From positions 124,001 through 188,000 of the forward strand of contig NZ_CALPDB010000003.1 of NCBI RefSeq assembly GCF_943193155.1: a stretch of 64,000 bases of DNA, given 5' to 3'. Made by a program: the position numbers and the translations under genes. The stretch comes from Veillonella intestinalis (lineage in GTDB: Bacteria > Bacillota > Negativicutes > Veillonellales > Veillonellaceae). The notes under the pieces were generated by a model. That model saw only the letters and a program-made list of their open reading frames with translations, did no database searches and was not told the DNA's origin. This document shows positions 7,938 to 16,650 of the stretch, piece by piece (the stretch's first letter is position 1; every line of letters begins with the position of its first letter).

Positions 7938-8870
7938 TTATTCATCTACACTAAATTTATTAGGTGATGAAGAATGACTCACTTTATGATTGGCTTTAGT
8001 CGTGGCTTGTGAGGACGAAGTTTCTGTCGTTGTTTCAGATTCTATTTCTGTATTTGGGGAATCTATAGATTCGGTGTTGCCACTGGTTAAGTGTAAGTTA
8101 GCATAATAGGCTTTGTCTGCCTCACGATTAGAAATTAGGCCTTGTTGCGTCATGAGTGTTAAAACTGTTCGTTGGCGCTCTTTGGCCGCTTTATAATTTT
8201 TAACTGGGTTGTAATAGGAGGGAGCTTGTGGTAGACCCGCTAATAAGGCCGATTGACCAAGGGTTAACTTTTCAGGGGGAGTATCAAAATAGCCTGTACT
8301 TGCTTGATAAATACCATAATAATCATTACCGTAATAGATTGTATTTAAATACATTGCTAAGATTTCATCTTTACTATAGTAGTATTCCATTAAGTAGGCC
8401 AATATGACTTCCTCTACCTTGCGAGACATAATCCGTTTAGAAGATAAAAATAAATTTTTAACTAATTGTTGTGTAATGGTGCTACCGCCTTCGACGGTTC
8501 GTCCAGCTGTCAAATTAGTGTAAAAAGCACGTCCAATACCAAATACATCAATGGCGCCATGCTCATAAAAACGCTTATCTTCCGTGGCGACTAGTGCTTC
8601 TTTCAGATGCGTGCTTATATGGTCTCCTTTTACTTGCTGATTGGGGGGCACGCGATTATTTAACGCCGTTTCAACGGCGTCGGTGAAATGAAATAAACGA
8701 CTAATACGCTCTGTACGACTTAATTGGTCTTCTGTAGACTCTAGCGATTCTTCTCGTTGCGTATGGGGACTTCGTGGTGTACCTGTCTCTTCTGGTGTAT
8801 AACCAGCGAACCAGTATAGTCCAAGTCCTAATAGAACAAGTGTTATTAATAGTTTAAATAGAAGTTTCAT
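7938..8870 (-). CDS. Monofunctional peptidoglycan glycosyltransferase (GT51)
   Basis: A 310-residue membrane-anchored enzyme that polymerises lipid II into glycan strands. It has an N-terminal signal anchor (about residues 3-24), a spacer, and then the GT51 domain with all five motifs: EDKRFYEHGAID (catalytic Glu about residue 97), GGSTITQQLVKNLF, RKVEEVILAYLME, EILAMYLNTIYYG and QSALLAGLPQAPS. No transpeptidase domain follows; the C-terminal 50 residues are a Ser/Thr/Glu-rich low-complexity tail. It is thus an MtgA-like or truncated PBP1-like protein working outside the cell membrane. It stands alone, converging with the selenium operon. Confidence 0.92.
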   Translation of the reverse strand: MKLLFKLLITLVLLGLGLYWFAGYTPEETGTPRSPHTQREESLESTEDQLSRTERISRLFHFTDAVETALNNRVPPNQQVKGDHISTHLKEALVATEDKRFYEHGAIDVFGIGRAFYTNLTAGRTVEGGSTITQQLVKNLFLSSKRIMSRKVEEVILAYLMEYYYSKDEILAMYLNTIYYGNDYYGIYQASTGYFDTPPEKLTLGQSALLAGLPQAPSYYNPVKNYKAAKERQRTVLTLMTQQGLISNREADKAYYANLHLTSGNTESIDSPNTEIESETTTETSSSQATTKANHKVSHSSSPNKFSVDE

Positions 8871-9112
8871 GGCTCTATCATACCATATGTTAGAAAATAA
8901 GCTAGTCCTTTTTATGCATAGTTAATATATGGTGATGAAGTTAGTTTGACTATGAAAAAAGGTTATTTCTTTATTCCGATAGATGAAATAAATAGTAAAT
9001 TATAGTAAAATGGAATAAAATAAATTAATACTATAATGGTATTAATAGTATGGTCGATTATTACCATGGAATTCATATATATTGAGTATCGTGTATTGAG
9101 AAGGAGGTCTCT

Positions 9113-9919
9113 ATGAAAGGTCGCATTGTTAGTGTTTCTTATTGGCCCGCACCTTTGCGCTATTATGAAGCAGTGGCAACGGATCGTAGTGCTTATGATG
9201 AAGTAATAGGGGCTATGGAAGAGGCTGCGCAGGCAATTAAGGCCAGTAAGCCACAAACTATATTAATATTGAGTCGCTATCAACATACATTAAACGATGC
9301 TCTAGGGTTTAGTCCGCAAGCGCGTTTGCGAGGTGCTATTCCTTTAGCTAATGGGACTACATTTACGGTGGGGCTTGAAACAGACCGCGTGTTCAATCAG
9401 GCGTTGCAACAGCAGAGTGAACGCATGGGGATTCCTTTGACTAGTATTTTAGATAGTTTACCCATTATTTCTACAGATGATTATTTATTACATCATACGG
9501 CGACAATTCCTTTGCATGTTTTGACTGAACAAGGCTTAGGCAATAAGCAAATTGTAAGGCTTACGATGGGACGACTTAGCTATGAGGAATTATATACCTT
9601 TGGCAAAGTTGTACAGCTGGCGGCCGAGTCATCGGGACGTCGTGTGGCGGTTATCGGGAGTGCCAACTTACTACCTAATCATTGGGTGAATGGGATAGAT
9701 AAAAACTTAGATACGAATATTACACTTATGCAATCTTTAGGCGATCAACAACCACGACTATTACAAGAGTTAGGTTACCCAATAGGGGAGGATTATTCGT
9801 TGCGAACGGCTGCTTTTGTATTGGGCGCAGTGAGTGGTTTAAAAGGGTCTGTAGAAACACATCATTTTTCATCTGTTAATGGTGAAACCTATGGTTTAGT
9901 ACAATATAAACTGAAATAA
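9113..9919 (+). CDS. LigB/Memo-fold protein, probably catalytically degenerate
   Basis: A 268-residue cytoplasmic protein resembling the class III extradiol dioxygenase (LigB) / Memo superfamily. Recognisable pieces are the alternating-strand core (PQTILILSRYQH), LLHHTATIPLHVL (the family's His-containing motif before a PL turn), VRLTMGRLSYEELYTFGKVV and VAVIGSANLLPNHW, which occupies the place of the usual ASGDLSH. The first metal-binding PHPP motif reads SYWPAP here, without histidine. Ring-cleavage activity is therefore doubtful. AAGGAGG precedes the ATG. It is monocistronic upstream of argG. The family call is moderately sure; the function is unknown. Confidence 0.6.
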   Translation: MKGRIVSVSYWPAPLRYYEAVATDRSAYDEVIGAMEEAAQAIKASKPQTILILSRYQHTLNDALGFSPQARLRGAIPLANGTTFTVGLETDRVFNQALQQQSERMGIPLTSILDSLPIISTDDYLLHHTATIPLHVLTEQGLGNKQIVRLTMGRLSYEELYTFGKVVQLAAESSGRRVAVIGSANLLPNHWVNGIDKNLDTNITLMQSLGDQQPRLLQELGYPIGEDYSLRTAAFVLGAVSGLKGSVETHHFSSVNGETYGLVQYKLK

Positions 9920-9951
9920 AATAAAATTTCTGTATATTTTTGCAAAAATAC

Positions 9952-9980
9952 TTGAATTAATATTCGTAACTATGTATAAT
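9952..9980 (+). promoter_or_regulatory. argGH promoter with an ARG-box-like operator
   Basis: TTGAAT (9952-9957) and TATAAT (9975-9980) are 17 bases apart. The -35 overlaps a sequence TGAATTAATATTCG (9953-9966) that matches the core of the ArgR operator consensus TGAAT-WWWW-ATTCA except the last base. This suggests arginine repression of argG and argH. Confidence 0.65.
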
Positions 9981-10035
9981 GTTACACATGAAATACAGAA
10001 ATCTATTCTTAAAAAAGTAAGTTGAGGTGTTTATA

Positions 10036-11247
10036 ATGAGTGATATTAAAAAAGTAGTGTTAGCTTATTCAGGTGGTCTTGATACATCTGTTATTATTCC
10101 TTGGTTAAAAGAAAACTATGGCTGTGAAGTTATTGCTGTTTGCTGTAATTTAGGTCAGCCTGAAGATTATGCAGCGGTTGAAAAGAAAGCGATTAAATCG
10201 GGTGCATCTAAAGCGTATATTTTAGATGTGCAAGAAGAATTTGTTGCTGATTATATTTGGCCAACTGTTAAAGCAGGCGCTGTATATGAAGGTAAATATT
10301 TATTAGGCACTTCTTTTGCTCGTCCTTTAATTGCTAAAAAATTAGTAGAAGTAGCTAAGCAAGAAGGCGCTGATGCAATTGCACATGGGGCTACTGGTAA
10401 AGGGAATGACCAAGTTCGTTTTGAATTGACGATTAAAGCGTTAGCACCTAATACTAAAATTATTGCACCATGGCGTGAATGGGATTTAAAATCTCGGGAA
10501 GACTGCATGGAATTCGCTGCTAAACATGACATTCCGGTAGTTGTAACTAAATCGCATCCATATAGCATGGATCAGAATGTATGGCATTTATCTCATGAAG
10601 GCGGGGATTTAGAAGATCCAGCTAATGCACCTAAAAATGATGTGCACTTAGTATGTAAATCACCAGAAGAAGCACCTGATACACCAGCTTTAGTGTCAAT
10701 TGAGTTTAAAGAAGGCGTGCCAGTGGCTGTTAATGGTAAAACAGGTACTCCTCTTGAATTATTACAGGCTTTGAATGAACTAGGGGCTGCCAATGGTGTA
10801 GGGATTGTTGATATTGTGGAAAACCGCTTAGTAGGTATGAAATCTCGTGGTGTCTATGAAAATCCAGGCGGTGCTATTATTATGTATGCTCATCGTGAAT
10901 TGGAATACCTTTGCCTAGATCGGGCTACATATCACTATAAAGAATTAGTGGCTAATAAATATGCAGAGCTTGTATATGATGGGATGTGGTTTGCACCATT
11001 GATGGCAGCGCTACAAGCATTTGTAGATGAAACCCAGAAAACTGTAACGGGTACGATTAATTTGAAATTATACAAAGGTAATATTATTAGCGCTGGTGCT
11101 ACATCACCATATTCCTTATATAATCAGGAATTTGTAACCTTCGAAGAAGATGATGTATACAACCAAGCTGATGCAGAAGGGTTTATTAATCTTTTCGGTT
11201 TACCACTTAAAATTAATGCATTGATGAAAGAAAAGGCAGGTAAATAA
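10036..11247 (+). CDS. argG: Argininosuccinate synthase
   Basis: A 403-residue cytoplasmic enzyme joining citrulline and aspartate with ATP to form argininosuccinate. The N-terminal ATP-pyrophosphatase loop is AYSGGLDTS (residues about 10-18). Further conserved motifs are [30 protein letters not shown], and the C-terminal KLYKGNI. The ATG at 10036 has TTGAGGTG upstream; a GTG at 10027 overlaps that site. Its stop overlaps the argH start (TAATG), so the two are translationally coupled. Length is normal for the family. Confidence 0.98.
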   Translation: MSDIKKVVLAYSGGLDTSVIIPWLKENYGCEVIAVCCNLGQPEDYAAVEKKAIKSGASKAYILDVQEEFVADYIWPTVKAGAVYEGKYLLGTSFARPLIAKKLVEVAKQEGADAIAHGATGKGNDQVRFELTIKALAPNTKIIAPWREWDLKSREDCMEFAAKHDIPVVVTKSHPYSMDQNVWHLSHEGGDLEDPANAPKNDVHLVCKSPEEAPDTPALVSIEFKEGVPVAVNGKTGTPLELLQALNELGAANGVGIVDIVENRLVGMKSRGVYENPGGAIIMYAHRELEYLCLDRATYHYKELVANKYAELVYDGMWFAPLMAALQAFVDETQKTVTGTINLKLYKGNIISAGATSPYSLYNQEFVTFEEDDVYNQADAEGFINLFGLPLKINALMKEKAGK

Positions 11248-12668
11248 TGGCTAAACTTTGGGGTGGCCGTTTTACAAAGGGAACTGACAAAGCGGTAGAG
11301 GACTTTACGTCCTCTATCGCTTTTGACGCCCGTATGTATGCGGAAGATATTGCAGGTAGCAAAGCACATGCGAAAATGCTAGCTAAACAAGGGATTATTT
11401 CACAAGCCGATTGTGATGATATTGTAACTGGATTAACGGAAATTCAAGGCCAGATTGAAGCGGGCACTTTAGAGTTTTCAGTAGCGTTAGAAGATATTCA
11501 TATGAATATTGAAAAGCGTTTAACTGATGCTATTGGTGAGGCCGGTGGTCGTCTTCATACGGGGCGTAGTCGCAATGACCAATGCGCTGTAGATTTACAT
11601 ATGTATGTCCGCAAAACAGTGGTCCATATGGGTGAATTGTTAGTCAATTTACAAAAAGCGTTGCTAGAAGTAGCAGAAAAACATAAAGAGGTAATTATGC
11701 CTGGCTATACGCACTTACAACGGGCACAGCCAGTACTATTTAGTCATCATATGATGGCGTACTTTTCTATGTTTCAACGCGATTTCGACCATTTGCCTTT
11801 GATTTATAAACATGCTGATGTAATGCCTTTGGGAGCAGGAGCTTTGGCGGGAACGACGTACCCTATTGACCAGACGTATACGCAAGAATTATTAGCATTT
11901 AGTAAAATCTATGAAAACAGTATGGATGCTGTTAGTGATCGTGACTATGTGCTTGAATTTTTACATTTTGCATCTACGGTTATGATGCATTTAAGCCGTC
12001 TCAGTGAAGAACTTATTATTTGGTCTAGCACGGAATTTGGCTTTATTGAACTTGATGATGCGCATTGCACTGGCTCTAGCATTATGCCACAGAAGAAGAA
12101 TCCTGATGTGTGTGAATTAGTGCGTGGTAAAACCGGTCGTATTTATGGCCATTTGTTAGGCCTATTAACGACTATGAAAGGCTTGCCACTTACTTATAAT
12201 AAGGATATGCAAGAAGATAAAGAAGGTATCTTTGATGCTGTTGATACTTTACATTTTGCTTTATCTATTATGGCGGATATGTTGCGGAACATGACTGTAA
12301 ATGGGGAACGCACTTATTCAGTACTAGCCAATGATTTTTCTAATGCCACTGATATGGCGGATTATTTGGCGAAAAAAGGGGTTCCATTCCGTGAAGCGCA
12401 TGCAATTGTAGGGGAAGCGGTACAGCATTGCATTCAGAATCATTGTGTATTATTGGATTTGACTGTAGAGGATTTCAAAAAGATATCCCCTGTATTTGAA
12501 GCGGATATTCTTGAGGCGATTACTATTGAAGCTTGTGTGGCAGGTCGCAAGAATTATAGCGGCACTGCACCTGAATGTGTAGCGCGTCAACGGCAAGTTG
12601 GGGCAGAGCAAGTAGCGGAAGAAGAAGCGCAATTAGCAAAATGGGCTGAGCAACTAGGGAGGGTTTAA
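11247..12668 (+). CDS. argH: Argininosuccinate lyase
   Basis: A 473-residue cytoplasmic enzyme of the fumarase/aspartase superfamily that splits argininosuccinate into arginine and fumarate. It begins KLWGGRFTKGTD and has LHTGRSRNDQ, the catalytic-His region GYTHLQRAQP, and the flexible signature loop GSSIMPQKKNPD. It starts by 1-base overlap with argG and completes the last two steps of arginine synthesis. The HD gene follows after one base, probably in the same transcript. Confidence 0.98.
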   Translation: MAKLWGGRFTKGTDKAVEDFTSSIAFDARMYAEDIAGSKAHAKMLAKQGIISQADCDDIVTGLTEIQGQIEAGTLEFSVALEDIHMNIEKRLTDAIGEAGGRLHTGRSRNDQCAVDLHMYVRKTVVHMGELLVNLQKALLEVAEKHKEVIMPGYTHLQRAQPVLFSHHMMAYFSMFQRDFDHLPLIYKHADVMPLGAGALAGTTYPIDQTYTQELLAFSKIYENSMDAVSDRDYVLEFLHFASTVMMHLSRLSEELIIWSSTEFGFIELDDAHCTGSSIMPQKKNPDVCELVRGKTGRIYGHLLGLLTTMKGLPLTYNKDMQEDKEGIFDAVDTLHFALSIMADMLRNMTVNGERTYSVLANDFSNATDMADYLAKKGVPFREAHAIVGEAVQHCIQNHCVLLDLTVEDFKKISPVFEADILEAITIEACVAGRKNYSGTAPECVARQRQVGAEQVAEEEAQLAKWAEQLGRV

Positions 12669-12669
12669 T

Positions 12670-13263
12670 ATGCATACACCATCTTTGAGTCGTGAAACGG
12701 CATTAGAATTGTTAAAAACATATAACAAAGAACCATTTCATATTCAACATGCATTGACGGTAGAAGCTGTTATGCGCTGGTATGCGGAACAATTAGGCTT
12801 TACTGATGAGGCTGATTATTGGGCGCAAGTAGGACTGTTGCATGATTTGGATTTTGAAATGTATCCAGAAGAACATTGTGTGAAAGCGCAGGAGTTATTG
12901 AAAAATGCTGGTGTAGCTGAAGATATGATATATTCTATTTGTTGTCATGGCTATGGTATTTGCATTGATTGGGAACCTAAAGAGTTAATGGAGAATGTTC
13001 TGTTTGCTGCCGATGAATTAACGGGGCTTATTGGCGCTGCTGCATTGATGCGTCCTTCCAAATCAACTAAAGATATGGAACTTAAAAGTTTAAAGAAAAA
13101 ATTCAAAGACAAAAAGTTTGCCGCTGGCTGTTCGCGCGATGTTATTAAAGCTGGTGCAGAGCGCTTAGGCTGGGAATTAGATGAATTATTAAGTAAGACC
13201 TTAGCCGCTATGCAAGCTATGGAAGACCATATTATGGCTGAATATACAGCACATGTTGGTTGA
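12670..13263 (+). CDS. HD-domain phosphohydrolase-like protein
   Basis: A 197-residue cytoplasmic protein of the HDIG-type family. Metal-binding elements are HIQHALTVEAVM (first His), the doublet LLHDLDFE at about residues 56-63, then SICCHGYG and FAADELTGL. The C-terminal half has the conserved MELKSLKKKFKDKKFAAGCSRD stretch found in this stand-alone bacterial HD group. It follows argH by a single base and ends at a terminator. Substrate is unknown, and a link to arginine metabolism rests only on position. Confidence 0.85.
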   Translation: MHTPSLSRETALELLKTYNKEPFHIQHALTVEAVMRWYAEQLGFTDEADYWAQVGLLHDLDFEMYPEEHCVKAQELLKNAGVAEDMIYSICCHGYGICIDWEPKELMENVLFAADELTGLIGAAALMRPSKSTKDMELKSLKKKFKDKKFAAGCSRDVIKAGAERLGWELDELLSKTLAAMQAMEDHIMAEYTAHVG

Positions 13264-13331
13264 GCGAAATGTGCTTACAATAGCTATACGCTTATTTAGA
13301 TAGTGAAATATAATAGGGGTTAAGAATGGAG

Positions 13332-13372
13332 TGTAGCAATTGACTCGAGTAGAGTCAGTTGCTACATTTTTT
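13332..13372 (+). terminator. Terminator of the argGH-HD operon
   Basis: Stem TGTAGCAA..TGACTC pairs with GAGTCA..TTGCTACA around loop GAGTA and is followed by T6. Confidence 0.9.
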
Positions 13373-13973
13373 ATATTTTTATACAATAAATTAACAAACT
13401 GTGAAGTAGAGCTTAGAGAAAATGGCTAACTTGTACCATAGTATGAAAATAAATTGTGAGCTCATTAATTTATTTTAAAATTTGTGTTTTTACAGTGGAC
13501 ATTGGCTAGTTTAATTAGAAAAAAGTCATAATTATTTCGGAATAGGTCATGAAAATTCCTATTCGGCATAGGAAAAAATAGACTAAAATTAAAACTTATT
13601 ATGGTTAAAATGAGTTCTTCTCGTTTTAAATAGTTAGTTTATAAATAATTATTCAATTCGTGTAATAATTTTATGTCCGCCATTGGTAGAAATAGACTTA
13701 TAAAAAACTAAAAAAGTAGTGTTAATGCCTACTTTGAGAATTTCACAGTATAAAATAGGTGCCAAATTAGATGCCGTCTAGCTTCGTTGGACTTTTTATA
13801 TTGAAAAAAAGACTTTTATTATTTGCAAATAGATGTTAGAATAAGTCGTCAATAAAAAATAGAAATACGTTACATGCGATATCACATCCACGCACAACCG
13901 CAAGGACTGATATCGATAGCGGTTCACTTAGTTAAGTTGTAGATGTTGAGCTACATAGAAAGGGGATTGATAC
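13373..13973. other. Long intergenic region upstream of potE
   Basis: About 600 AT-rich bases. Nothing recognisable is seen in 13373-13860. The last 110 bases form a leader with a possible short reading frame (13874-13942) and stems AACCGC/GCGGTT (13896-13924) and TGTAG/CTACA near 13939-13955. Confidence 0.5.
13874..13942 (+). CDS. Candidate 22-residue leader peptide before potE
   Basis: An ATG at 13874 opens a 22-codon frame beginning MRYHIHAQPQG and ending at TAG 13942, 31 bases before potE. It contains three histidines and overlaps a stem AACCGC/GCGGTT. There is no good ribosome site before it, so translation is uncertain. The idea comes from E. coli, where a leader peptide (speFL) controls speF-potE in response to ornithine; no sequence similarity to that peptide is seen. 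Confidence 0.25.
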   Translation: MRYHIHAQPQGLISIAVHLVKL

Positions 13974-15302
13974 ATGAAAACCACCGCTAAAAAAATGTCT
14001 GTATTCCAGTTGACCACGCTCGTTGCAGCGAATATGATGGGGGCTGGGATTATTATGTTACCTACTAAACTTGCAGAAGTAGGAACCATTTCCGTTTTGT
14101 CTTGGCTGATTACAGCTGTAGGGTCTTTAATATTGGCTCATATCTTTGCACAGTGTGGTATGTTCACTACTAAGAGTGGTGGCATGGGGGGCTATGCAGA
14201 GTATAGTTTTGGCAAAACCGGACATTTTATGGCAAATTATGCTTATGCCATTTCGCTTGTAATTGCAAACGTAGCGATTGCGATCTCCGCAGTGGGCTAC
14301 GCAGCTGTCTTATTTGATTTAACCTTATCGCCAGTACAAATGAGTTTGGCAACGATTGTGTTGCTATGGCTTGCTGCTGTATTAAACTTTGGTGGCAATG
14401 CTAAGACTGGTCGTATAAGTAATATTACGGTTTGGGGTGCTATCCTACCAGTTCTTTTCATTAGTGTATTTGGCTGGTTCTGGTTTGACCCAAGTTTGTA
14501 TTCAGCTGTATGGAATCCAAATCAACTGCCTTTCTTTGATGCAGTGAGTTCTTCCATCGCTTTAACTCTTTGGGGATTCTTAGGTTTTGAATCCGCAGCA
14601 GCCAACATGGATGCTGTTGAAAATCCAAAGAAAAACGTACCAATTGCAACGTTCTTCGGCACATTAGCAGTAGCGGTGATTTATGTATTGTCTACTAATA
14701 TAATGGCAGGAATCGTGCCTAATGTGGATTTATTAAACTCCACAGCACCATTCGGTATGGTGTTTGCACAGATGTTCAATGATACAGTTGGTAAAATTGT
14801 GATGGCAGCTATGGTTATTTCTTGCTGTGGCGCTATCCTTTGCTGGCAGTTCACCTTATCTCGTGTATTTAAGAGCTCCGCTGATGCTGGTTTATTCCCT
14901 AAAGTATTTAGCCGTGTAAATAAAGCGGATGCACCAGTTCGTGGCTTGTTAATTTTGTTAACAGTGCAATCTGCATTAGCTTTTATGACTATGAATGATT
15001 CGTTAAGTCGTCAGTTTGAAAACTTAGTGAATCTAGCGGTAGTAACGAATGTATTCCCATACCTTCTTTGCTGTATCGCTGTTCATAAGTTATTGAAAAC
15101 TGAAGGAGCATCTCTATTTACTCGTCGTAGTATGTATGGTTTGAGCGTAGTAGCATTTGCTTACTCTGTATATGCTATTTATGCGAGCGGTGAAGGTCCA
15201 ATCGTAGGTGGTACGATTGCTATCATTGTAGGATATATTATCTATCAATTAGCTTTCAACATTGTACCGCGTGCGGTTCGATCCAAACGTAGCATCATCT
15301 AA
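13974..15302 (+). CDS. potE: Putrescine/ornithine antiporter, PotE type
   Basis: A 442-residue inner-membrane APC-superfamily antiporter with about 12 helices. It closely follows E. coli PotE in long stretches, e.g. NMMGAGIIMLPTKLAEVGT, KSGGMGGYAEYSFGK, SLVIANVAIAISAVGY and LVNLAVVTN, so the call is by recognised similarity. It exchanges putrescine and ornithine or imports putrescine. In enterics it is paired with ornithine decarboxylase speF, which is absent here. AAAGGGG precedes the ATG. A LysR regulator gene lies downstream on the same strand beyond a terminator. Confidence 0.88.
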   Translation: MKTTAKKMSVFQLTTLVAANMMGAGIIMLPTKLAEVGTISVLSWLITAVGSLILAHIFAQCGMFTTKSGGMGGYAEYSFGKTGHFMANYAYAISLVIANVAIAISAVGYAAVLFDLTLSPVQMSLATIVLLWLAAVLNFGGNAKTGRISNITVWGAILPVLFISVFGWFWFDPSLYSAVWNPNQLPFFDAVSSSIALTLWGFLGFESAAANMDAVENPKKNVPIATFFGTLAVAVIYVLSTNIMAGIVPNVDLLNSTAPFGMVFAQMFNDTVGKIVMAAMVISCCGAILCWQFTLSRVFKSSADAGLFPKVFSRVNKADAPVRGLLILLTVQSALAFMTMNDSLSRQFENLVNLAVVTNVFPYLLCCIAVHKLLKTEGASLFTRRSMYGLSVVAFAYSVYAIYASGEGPIVGGTIAIIVGYIIYQLAFNIVPRAVRSKRSII

Positions 15303-15313
15303 TATATAAATTG

Positions 15314-15349
15314 AGGACTGTAAGCCTATGGGGCTTGCAGTCCTTTTTG
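15314..15349 (+). terminator. Terminator after potE
   Basis: Stem AGGACTG..AAGCC pairs with GGCTT..CAGTCCT around TATG and is followed by T5. Confidence 0.88.
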
Positions 15350-15409
15350 TTTTCCATTACAATTTAAATACATATTATATTGAGATATTGGGAATAAAAG
15401 AGGGCATGT

Positions 15410-16315
15410 ATGACATTATTACAGTTAAAATATATCGTAACCGTTGCTAAGCAAGGCTCTATTAATAAGGCGGCAAAAGAACTTTTTATTGCACAGCCAA
15501 GCTTAACAGCGGCCATCAAAGAATTAGAGCAAGAATTAGGCATTACTATTTTTTCACGGACCAATAAGGGTGTAATTGTATCGCCTGAAGGGGATGAATT
15601 TTTAGGCTATGCACGACAGGTGATTGAACAAACGAATTTAATCGAAGAAAAATACTTTGGCCAAACAGCTGTGAAACATGAATTCTGTGTATCTACACAA
15701 CATTATTCCTTTGCTGTGGAAGCCTTTGTAGATGTGCTTAAGGCGTATGGCGGCAATGAATACGATTTCCGTATTCGTGAAACGCAGACCTATGAAATTA
15801 TTGAAGACGTAGCGCGTTTACGCAGTGAAATTGGTATTTTATATTTGAATGAATTTAACGAAACCATTTTACGTAAAGAATTTAAACGTCATGATTTAAC
15901 ATTTCATCCTTTGTTTACAGCTAAACCACATGTATTTGTTAGCTCCTTTAGCCCCTTAGCGTCTAAAGATGTGGTTACCTTGGAGGATTTGAAACCATTT
16001 CCGCGGCTGTCGTATGAACAAGGAGAACATAATTCATTCTATTTTTCTGAAGAAATATTGAGTACTTGTGAGAGTGCTAAAGATATTGTAGTGTGTGATA
16101 GAGCCACTTTATTTAATCTTTTGATTGGTCTGGATGGCTATACCATTTGTTCTGGGATTATTAGTGAGAAATTAAATGGTCCTAATATTTTAGCCATCCC
16201 TCTTGATGTGGATGAAAAGATTGAAATTGGCTATATTCTGCATAATAAAGTAGCAGCTGGTAAGTATTGTCAGCAATATATTGAAGCATTAAAGAAAAAT
16301 ACGCAAAGTGTGTAG
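15410..16315 (+). CDS. LysR-family transcriptional regulator
   Basis: A 301-residue DNA-binding regulator. The N-terminal winged helix-turn-helix is complete (LLQLKYIVTVAKQGSINKAAKELFIAQPSLTAAIKELEQELG..IFSRTNKGVIVSPEG), followed by the linker helix and a periplasmic-binding-like effector domain from about residue 90. Length is normal. It follows potE in the same direction, separated by a terminator, so it may control potE or an unlinked target; LysR members commonly act on adjacent genes. The effector is unknown. Confidence 0.93.
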   Translation: MTLLQLKYIVTVAKQGSINKAAKELFIAQPSLTAAIKELEQELGITIFSRTNKGVIVSPEGDEFLGYARQVIEQTNLIEEKYFGQTAVKHEFCVSTQHYSFAVEAFVDVLKAYGGNEYDFRIRETQTYEIIEDVARLRSEIGILYLNEFNETILRKEFKRHDLTFHPLFTAKPHVFVSSFSPLASKDVVTLEDLKPFPRLSYEQGEHNSFYFSEEILSTCESAKDIVVCDRATLFNLLIGLDGYTICSGIISEKLNGPNILAIPLDVDEKIEIGYILHNKVAAGKYCQQYIEALKKNTQSV

Positions 16316-16346
16316 CTTATTTAGTTAATTAGCTAGGGTAATATTA

Positions 16347-16388
16347 AAACGGTTAGTTATAGGTTTAGACTATAACTAACCGTTTTCT
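16347..16388 (+). terminator. Terminator after the LysR gene
   Basis: Stem AAAACGGTTAGTTATA pairs perfectly with TATAACTAACCGTTTT; A and T runs are part of the stem. Confidence 0.85.
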
Positions 16389-16596
16389 GTATATATTAGT
16401 CACGAGCATGAAAAGCACGTATAATAAGTTCCAGTCAAGGGCGTAGTGTTATTGACTAGGGACAGAATGAGAAAAAGAGAGAGTTACGTTGGGGTTTTAG
16501 TAAGTCAAGCTATCTGTTATAAAGATTGATTGATATTACCTTGAGCGAGAAGAGAGCGCAACCTAAGAGAGTCATACGGGGTGAGAGCCGTATGGT
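16389..16596. other. Unassigned intergenic stretch between converging genes
   Basis: About 200 bases between the LysR gene and the permease terminator. A stem CATACGG/CCGTATG is seen near 16573-16594 and a weaker GTCAA/TTGAC pair near 16434-16456. No coding frame or known RNA was recognised. Confidence 0.4.
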
Positions 16597-16645
16597 AAAA
16601 ATGCCTGTAAGCACTTTATAATTTGTAGTGCTTACAGGCATTTTG
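16597..16645. terminator. Bidirectional terminator
   Basis: Stem AAAATGCCTGTAAGCACT pairs perfectly with AGTGCTTACAGGCATTTT, 7 bases past the stop of the leftward permease gene. Confidence 0.92.
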
Positions 16646-16650
16646 TTGTA

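Noticed and set aside
16560-16600. Remnant of a group II intron (GAGAGCCGTATG-like motif)
   Set aside because: Only a short hairpin resembles the intron; no domain V/VI, reverse transcriptase or boundary sequence is present.
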